From: Cenarchaeum sp.
Lineage (GTDB): Archaea > Thermoproteota > Nitrososphaeria > Nitrososphaerales > Nitrosopumilaceae
Length of the DNA stretch: 21,257 nt
Direction of reading: 5' to 3'
Assembly (NCBI GenBank): GCA_007570915.1
Contig: RKSK01000010.1
Coordinates: 1 to 21,257, forward strand
Part shown: positions 20,412 to 21,257 of the stretch, piece by piece
How positions within the stretch are numbered: the first letter of the stretch is position 1
How the letters are laid out: the number at the start of each line of letters is the position of its first letter
Notes under the pieces: generated by a model
What the model was told of the DNA's origin: nothing
The model's database searches: none
What the model saw: the letters and a program-made list of their open reading frames with translations, nothing else
Position numbers and translations under genes: made by a program

Positions 20412-21257
20412 CCGATGCGCCTGTTGAGCTCGCGCAGGAACGCCCTTATCTTTGGCTCCGGGACCAGCGCGCCGCACGCCTTGCTGTGGCCGCCGCCGGA
20501 GCCGCCAAGCTCCGTGGCAAGCGAGTTGACGAGCCTGCCCAGGTGCACCTTGCACCCCCTCGAGCCGCGAACGGAGACGGCGCACGTGCCGTGCGACGTG
20601 CGCCTGCGAAAGGCCACGCCGACGTCCTTGCCCGAGAGGCCAAGCGCAAAGTTGACCGCGCCGCCGGCCCCCGAGTCGGTCGTCTCTACATAGCCGAGGT
20701 TCTTCATCCTCTTGAGGTTTCGCCTGACGCCGGACATGACCTCGGCGAGCTTGGCGGCCCCGAGGCGGGCCTGCTCGTACGCGCCGTCAATGTCGTGCGG
20801 GTAGCGCGAGGCGGCAAGCGCGGCGACTAGGCCCTGCAGGTAGTCGGGGTCCTTTTGCCGGCTCACAATGTTGTACGTGAGGACCGTCGCGCTCACGAGC
20901 GCAAACTGCCTGTCGTACGTGCGCAGCAGGCTCGCGCCGCCCGGCCGGTCCTCCATATAGTCGGTGATCGCCGCGCACGCGGCGACAAAGCGCGCGTGCT
21001 CGGAGAGGCGCCTCGAGAACGCCTGGTAGACGAGCACGCTTGCGCACTCGCCGGTGCTGTGGACCATCCTCACGCCTGCGGCCCCCAGCCTGCGGCGCAC
21101 GGCCGGCGGGATGTCGTGGTGGTCGATGTACGTCACCTGCACGCGCCTCTTTCGCAGAGCGCGCAGCGACTCGACAAAGGCGTCCTGGTTCTTCTTGCTC
21201 AGGCCCAGGTCGCAGATAAAGAGGCGCTTGAGCGAGGCGTCCGCCGATATCTCGGCG
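20408..21257 (-). CDS. DHH/DHHA1-family phosphoesterase, N-terminus beyond window
   Basis: The C-terminal 282 or so residues of a DHH-family protein (RecJ-like/NrnA-like), which hydrolyses phosphodiester bonds in single-stranded nucleic acid, short oligonucleotides or cyclic dinucleotides using metal ions. Visible are LFICDLGLSKKNQ, the namesake VTYIDHHD near 21120, a helical linker (LGYVETTDSGAGGAVNFALG) and the DHHA1 motif GGSGGGHSKACGALV near the end. The frame stays open to the right edge without a start, and the first DHH motif (upstream Asp) must lie outside. The stop TAG (20408-20410) overlaps the RidA stop in the convergent direction. Domain composition is secure; the substrate class is not decided by the visible part. 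Confidence 0.88.
   Translation of the reverse strand, partial: AEISADASLKRLFICDLGLSKKNQDAFVESLRALRKRRVQVTYIDHHDIPPAVRRRLGAAGVRMVHSTGECASVLVYQAFSRRLSEHARFVAACAAITDYMEDRPGGASLLRTYDRQFALVSATVLTYNIVSRQKDPDYLQGLVAALAASRYPHDIDGAYEQARLGAAKLAEVMSGVRRNLKRMKNLGYVETTDSGAGGAVNFALGLSGKDVGVAFRRRTSHGTCAVSVRGSRGCKVHLGRLVNSLATELGGSGGGHSKACGALVPEPKIRAFLRELNRRIG

Noticed and set aside
1..21257. CRISPR array, rRNA, tRNA, insertion sequence or integrase
   Set aside because: No regularly spaced repeats, no conserved rRNA or tRNA segments, and no transposase or integrase motifs were seen on either strand.

Overview
The window reads as a chromosomal piece of an ammonia-oxidising archaeon (Nitrososphaerota/Thaumarchaeota, Nitrosopumilus-Cenarchaeum side). 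The evidence is a CdvC (Vps4-type) division ATPase next to an ESCRT-III-like gene, an A-type ATP synthase subunit F, a thaumarchaeal-style CarB (N-terminal GSGAIKIGEAGE), a short SWIM zinc-finger protein, a TrmB-family regulator, and archaeal TATA boxes about 25-30 nt upstream of apparently leaderless starts. Base composition is very GC-rich: sampled 60-nt lines in resident genes are 68-73% GC. Both ends cut through genes.

Layout. (1) 1-3646, minus strand: a tight tetrapyrrole operon hemL-hemC-cobA (cobA cut by the left edge) with 4-base stop/start overlaps. It is preceded by a chimeric gene whose N-terminal part looks like the start of a DNA-methyltransferase/restriction protein and whose C-terminal part is four TPR repeats. 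(2) 3648-4983: no intact gene. It holds what I read as a decayed PLD-like/SNF2-type helicase, still recognisable at its N-terminus and at its Q-motif/Walker A, behind a TATA box flanked by an inverted repeat; a 16-bp perfect palindrome lies further on. (3) 4984-7154, minus: an LsrF-like class I aldolase/thiolase, a zinc-dependent medium-chain dehydrogenase and ATP synthase subunit F, each with its own TATA box. (4) 7252-8856: a conserved small protein (+), a SWIM protein (-) and a metallophosphoesterase (+). (5) 7635-12797, minus: carA-carB for carbamoyl phosphate. carB is damaged at both ends: a 20-nt insertion breaks the frame near its N-terminus, and its C-terminus runs into the antisense strand of the metallophosphoesterase across a GC-dinucleotide tract, where both genes lose their ends. 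(6) 13051-16423: one large low-GC type IIG-like restriction-methylation gene (a sampled line is 43% GC), almost certainly acquired, flanked by GC-rich DNA without clear genes. (7) 16424-18592, minus: ESCRT-III-like protein, a small helical protein and CdvC, a candidate cell-division/membrane-remodelling cluster. A copy of the last codons of cdvC lies just past its stop. (8) 18751-21257: TrmB regulator, RidA-family protein, and a convergent DHH phosphoesterase cut by the right edge.

The most unusual content is the scattered restriction/defence material (decayed helicase, methyltransferase-TPR chimera, intact low-GC methyltransferase), the doubly broken carB, and the Cdv cluster with an unassigned small partner. 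All calls come from reading the sequence and from memory of protein families; no search was run.
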